From assembly GCF_003369915.1 (NCBI RefSeq), contig NC_046677.1:27608913-27672912 (forward strand): a stretch of 64,000 nt of DNA, given 5' to 3'. Position numbers and translations under genes: made by a program. This stretch comes from Drosophila miranda (taxonomy: Eukaryota > Arthropoda > Insecta > Diptera > Drosophilidae). Positions 58,634 through 64,000 of this stretch are shown piece by piece; the first letter of the stretch is position 1, and each line of letters starts with the position of its first letter. The notes below the pieces were generated by a model. It worked only from the letters and a program-made list of their open reading frames with translations. It ran no database searches and was not told the origin of the DNA.

Positions 58634-61600
58634 CCCGCCGAGCGACGGGGGAGTGGGCGGCGGCGAGGGGCTGGGCGTGGACACGACGGTGATCTTGAAC
58701 TTGGCCTTCGAGGAGGCCACGGTATGGTGGTGATCAGTGGTGCTGCCGCTGCCTGTACTGCTGCCACTGCCTCCGCCGTTGGTTGCGCCGCCCGCCAATT
58801 GCGAAGCCGACGCTGGGGTCCACAGTGAGGACAGAATTTTGATGGATTTTCCGGTACGGGTTGCACAAAACAATCACTTGGGGGGTATACAAGATACAAT
58901 ATCTTTCTCACTGGATGGAGGGAAACACACGCGACACGCAAATGCGGATTCTGCTTGCTGCCGATGCGAATGCGGATACGGAATGCGGATGCTGCTCTGT
59001 GAACCCTTCTTGTCCGCTCGAAGTGCGAAACCGTTATGAGTCGTCGTCTGCGGCGTTGCGCGCGACATCAAGCCGCAGCAGAACACGCACACGCACACAC
59101 ACACTCGTGCAGTCGGTCGTCTCTCAGGCAGCCAGACATTTTCGTGGCCCACAGCCAATGAGAGCAGGGCACAGGCCACGCCTCCTCGAAAAACCATATT
59201 GAAATGGGAGAGAGAGAGCGGTAAGCGCGCTCTCTCTCTCTCTCTCTCTCGCTCTCTCTTTGTGTGTGGTGGGTGGTTGTTTGTGCTGCTGCTCTCTTTC
59301 CTCATTTACCCGTTTACCGTTGCCTTGGCAGAGGGGGGCAAAAGATGGCGCTTGGCGAGGAGATAATTCTCAGCTGTCGCATGCATCCCCCCTCACCCCT
59401 CTCGCAATCTTCTGGAACTCTGCCATGGGGCGGCGTCGCTGCTTCCTTTCCTTCCTTTTCTCTTCGTTTTTTTCTTGCTTTTTGCTTCTGACAGTTATTT
59501 ATACAGATAAAGTCATCACTGACAGACCCCGCGGCCTCCCTCCCCCACGAGTGTCATGCGAGTGTCAGAGTGAGAAAGAGTGCGAAAGAAAGTGATGGCC
59601 ATATAGTGTCCATCCCGTTTGCTCATCCCGTCGAGGCGGTGGGGGAGGGGGAGGGGGTGCCTGCCTGCTTGATGCATAAAAATGTTGCCTTTGATAATGT
59701 GCAAAATCAGGAGAACGAAGGAGCATGGGGAGGAGTGCCGACAAAAGCAGGCCGTCAGTGGAGAGAGGAGGGAGGGGAGCCAACGCCTCTGCTTCTGCTC
59801 TGCCGCTGTCGCTGCTGCTTTTGCTCTGCTCTGCTGCTCTCCCTCTGATATAGCGCCATATCTTAAGAAGATAATGACTAAATTAATGCTTTTATGTTTT
59901 TGGCAACACATAAACATCATTATGCGCTCAATCCTCGAGCGGCGGAAAACCGAAGCTCTGAAACAGAGCCCTTCGTGAGTGCTCGTTTATGTAATGGAAC
60001 GGGGGCGAAGGAGGGCGTTAGGGAGAGTGGAACAGAGAACAGTATACAGACATATATTAAGCAAAGGAACGAAGGATGGATGGAGCAAAAGGAAAGATGA
60101 AGAAATGTAGGAGCTGTAGGAGACTACTCCTCCTTTCTCTAATCATCTTTTCGGCGACTCTCTCTCTCTCTCTCTCTCTCTGGTGACTCTCTGGCGAGTG
60201 TGTGTGTGTTTGTGCATATGAAAATATTTTAATCTAAAGTTTCCACATCAAACAAAGGGCACAAAAGTGCAAAATCCCCAATGGGGCCCCGAGGGTCGTT
60301 GTCGCCGGTCGTCGGTCGTCTACGGCTTTTCGAAAATGCAGGCAAAACAAAAGCTAAGCTTTTGGCTAATGATAAATGCAACAACTCTGGTGGTGTGGTG
60401 GCAACTCTCTCACACACACACACATGGATTGTGTAAACCGAATGAAGCGTATAGTCGTCGTCCTGCCCCTCCCACAACAACAAATGTCACAGATTGGAAG
60501 AGGAAAGAGCATCAAGGAAAGAGTGATTGTGCGGGGGATCTCTGAGTGTGTGTGTGTGTGAGTGTGTGAGTGTGTGTGTATCCTACTGATTACAGGGGCC
60601 ACAGCGAGAGAGCCCCACATGACTCCCACGTAAAAGGATGAAAGGATGATGGCCTCAATGACGTCCAATGTTGCCAAATGCTTTTAGAAATTATTGAATA
60701 ATTAATCAGCAACCAGAACAGAACCAGGACACAGCAGCAGCAGTAGGACCCGAAAGCAGAGCCAGGACATTGGACATTGTGTGTCCCCATCCACAAGACC
60801 TCATCCGCCTCCGCCCCCTTGGTGGGTCCACTATTTGCCTTTGCACTGAACTTCTTACATGTGACGGCACCACACACACAAGGAACTCCCGACGGGAAAA
60901 GCGACAGACAGGAAAAAGCAGGATAAGAACGAGAAGGAAAGCCTGGAAGCTAAAGCCACCATTGCTATGAGGATAAAGTTAGACGATGTTGATTAGGATT
61001 ATGGAATACGGAATATCCATCATAAACAGTTCGAATTTTGTATCAAATTTGATGTGGTTATGTATGTACATTCTGTATAGGGAAAGATATAACATGATAA
61101 ATAGCATGAAAAGAGAATAAGCTGAAGAATGCTACCACTAAATCTCAAGTGGAAACCGTTCTACCACCTTCCTATTTCTATAATAATATAATAGTGATTA
61201 CCGTTCATTGATATATCAGGCAGAAATATGTATAATCCCACGATATACAGTCGGACTTCTCTATTACGAACTTCAATAAATTTTTCTATACAACCAATTT
61301 ATTTCCAGAACAATGCAATGCTATATTCCACTTAAACGAATTCCCCTTGAGATCCGAAGTGGTAAAACCTTAACAAGAGCTCAAGAAAGTCTGAAGAAAT
61401 TAGAAAGAGTTTAGAAAAATGATACATATTTGGGGGCAATTTATATTCCTGCAGGATTGGGGAAGCGGAGGATGCGCGACTCCTCGCTTAAGCTCCAAGC
61501 TCGTGCTCCACTTTGGTCCCGTTCTTTCTTTCTCGCCGACATACCACATCCCATGTCCTACAGTTCCTCCTACAGAATCCTGTACGGCTCTTACATTTCC

Positions 61601-62216
61601 CCTTATTCTAGAGATTTTTTCATTGCGCTTTTTATGTGCAACTTTTGCTCACTCTCTCTCCCTTTCTCTCTCTATCCTTCTCTCTTTCGGCAGTGATTTT
61701 TTTGAACACTTTTTTCGGGGTGGGGGGTGGAGGTGGGGTTTTTTGTGTGCACTTTTTGTTTTAGTTTGTAGATTGAATTTTAAATAAAAAATTAAATTAA
61801 CTTTGGCGTTTAAGTATCGTGTTCCACTCCAGTACGCTTCCTCCTGCCCTTCTTCGCCCCCTGCCTCTCTCTCTACTTTTTCCTGCCTTTTCCGCCTTCG
61901 ATTCTCTCTTCGATTGGCTCTTCGATTCGGGAAAAAGTTCAATTGGCAAAAGGACTAAGCAAACATTGTGGAATAAAAGGTTTTTCTACTTTTCCATTTG
62001 AACCACAAGAGGAGTGTGGGGGTGGGGGAACGGTGGGGGGTTGAGTGGGCAAGGAGCAGAGGAGTTCTTCAACTTTTTATGATGCTTTTTTTTGTCGATT
62101 TTATTTCGATTTTCCCTTCGAGCCGCACGATTTTCTTTCGCCTTCGCATTTCATTCCACGCCCTGCGGCCACATTTTCCACAGTTGTGCAAAATTAGAAA
62201 AGTTTCCTTTTCCTTT

Positions 62217-62257
<41 letters not shown>

Positions 62258-64000
62258 TTTGCTCTGTTGCCTTCTCATTCTGATTACTTCCTAGAAGAGC
62301 AGCCGAGAGAAAGAGTGGGGAGGGGGGCTGGGGGGGTGTGGCAGTTGGCATGTGGCATGTGCTTTGGGTATTTGTCTTGTTAAAAATTTAAGCGAATTTC
62401 CACAAGAAGCCAGAAATCGAAATCAGAAATCAGCTCCCGGAATCCGGAACCCAGAAATCAGATTGGGATTCAAGGATTCTACGAGCAGGAGCGGGAGCGG
62501 GAGCGGGAGCAGAAGCCGAAGAGCCTGCCACTGACATTGATATGTTAATGAAGCCGCGGGGCAAGGCATGTGGCATTCAACGATTCAACCATTCGCTGGG
62601 CTGGTAATCCTCGCCAGCAGCAACCCCTGCAAAGCACGCTGGAGAGGCAGGAGATCGTATGGTCACACCGGTTTCTTTCTGGCTGCTGCTGCTGCTGCTG
62701 AGTCCTCAATTAAATGTTTAATCCAAATATCGTTTTATGCCCCGGCACAATGTTGCCTCATTTTGTGGCAGGAACACAGGGAGAACGAAGCAAGCATCAA
62801 GGGATCATGTCAGGGGATCAGGGATTCGACGAGGATTCCAGGGATAAGTTTAATCTTGCGATATGCGTAAAGCGTGCAAATTGCTTCGATTACGAGGCAG
62901 GGAAAGAGACGGATAGAGAGTAAAAGAGGGAGAGAAAGAGAGGGCAGAGAGAACAAAAGGTGCAATAAAACCGATGGATGAATGAAGGACGAAAGGAAGC
63001 GGGGCGTGATGGCAAATACCAAAATGGTCGCCCAAAACGATCAAAAAAACAGGGGATTGAGAGAGGCCTCTGCGAGAAAGAGACAGCAATAGCGAAGTAG
63101 ACGAATAGTCAGGGAGAGAGAGGGACAGATCTCTAAAGAGAGAGAGACACAGCAGCAGCTGCACTTTTCCACATCTCTGCATTCGAATCCCTCCCGAAAT
63201 CTGGATGTCTGATGATTCCCTGTGTGTTCCCTGGGCTTATATTTGCGTAAACAACGCCACACTTTGGTCAGCATTTCCCTCATTCTCTCTATATTTGAGA
63301 AACGGCTATTGAGGCAGGATTCAAAGACTCCAGAACACAGGATTCCTTTTTTTAGAAGGAGGGGATCCCTCCCCAGATCCATAAAACATGCCAGATCAAA
63401 ACCCAAACACACTACAAAGTGAGAAATCATTCGACAGGTCGGATCTCTACAACGGAACGGCCCGATTATGGTGCTAAAAATATCCTTCAAGGATTCCAGG
63501 CGAACTATCTTTGATTTTGCGAAGTAGTGATTAGAGCGACTGCATAAATGAATGTTTTGATGAAATCAATGATTCTTTTTGCATGCCATTCTCCATTTTA
63601 GAGACTGTTTTCAATCGCTCTTAAGCCTAATATTCCAGAAAAGCCTAAAACTTACTCCGAGAACTCGTGCTTGCAAGTTCTTGGGTTAAGATTCTTTTGG
63701 ATCATCAATATGTTCCATTTTTGAGCACCCTATATTCATAATTACCCTATCGAACTCTTGAAGTACATATATTAGAAGTTCTCGTTTCGCCATTGATGTT
63801 TCCAATGCGTCAAAATCTGTGATATCTTGGATCTTGGACACTAATGATTCCAACTAAAGAAAGTACACCTGTGATAATCCCTTTCAAATCTATCAGTTTA
63901 AATACTTTTAGACATCATCAGATTATACTATATTCTTTGGGGTACAGACAAAATCACCTTAAATTATCCCAAAGAGAGTGCGCCCAAGAGATTCAAAGTG
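58634..64000. promoter_or_regulatory. Gsc 5' region to the window end
   Basis: No coding gene recognised. The first 240 bases extend the Gsc frame without ATG. A CT array (59230-59250) flanked by other GAGA-type words lies about 600 bases upstream of the Gsc ATG and may belong to its promoter. Further CT arrays are at 60158-60181 and 62219-62249. A Motif 1-like TGGTCACACC occurs at 62660-62669, and a pogo/Tigger-like end (ACAGTCGGACTTCTCTATTA) at 61247-61266 without a partner. The final 1 kb is AT-rich and featureless. Confidence 0.4.

Noticed and set aside
58498-58941. 147-codon minus frame overlapping Gsc exon 1
   Set aside because: Different frame from Gsc, Arg/Pro-rich shadow without domain.

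Overview
This is nuclear DNA of a fruit fly, genus Drosophila. The genes carry short GT-AG introns (about 50-80 bases), CAG/CAT-coded Gln/His runs, DRE and Motif-1-type promoter sites, and they form a recognisable block. The order lwr - Spp - nAChRbeta3 - Ets21C - rempA - Tspo - gNACbeta-like - Mis12 - PUG/PfkB enzyme - Nle - Sf3b1 - Ipk2 - cold - Ptth - Pph13 - Gsc is, from memory, that of cytological region 21C-D of D. melanogaster (Muller element B). Intergenic sequence and several protein details suggest a species other than D. melanogaster. I cannot name the species from the sequence alone.

Layout. 0-1.6 kb: a possible short TATA-driven transcript, then lwr on the minus strand. 1.6-4.9 kb: the least ordinary part of the window, with a direct repeat derived from the region upstream of lwr, a broken gene fragment with its own intron, and a large inverted repeat whose arms carry internal tandem units and end in two copies of the same gene tail. 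4.9-22 kb: Spp, nAChRbeta3, Ets21C (two alternative 5' ends), rempA/IFT140 and Tspo. 22-35.7 kb: a dense housekeeping cluster with divergent promoters of 203-260 bases (Mis12/PUG-PfkB, Nle/Sf3b1) and convergent 3' ends. 36-41 kb: cold, the neuropeptide gene Ptth and the homeobox gene Pph13. 41-64 kb: gene-poor sequence dominated by Gsc, whose 9.5-kb second intron splits its homeodomain. This stretch is rich in GA/CT and GT tracts and looks like regulatory DNA, not protein-coding sequence.

How the genes relate. They do not form one pathway. The cluster mixes protein modification (SUMO E2), intramembrane proteolysis, cilium transport, kinetochore, ribosome biogenesis, splicing, inositol phosphate signalling, nucleoside salvage, and developmental or neuroendocrine regulators. 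All gene models below are assembled from splice sites that keep the reading frame, and the resulting lengths match what I recall for the fly orthologues (for example Spp 389 aa, Nle 489 aa, Sf3b1 1340 aa).

I found no undescribed multi-gene system. The best candidates for something new are the 2.2-4.35 kb inverted structure, a possibly broken small gene at 42.3-42.6 kb, a G-quadruplex-prone repeat at 25.0 kb, and a long ATG-less in-frame extension before Gsc.
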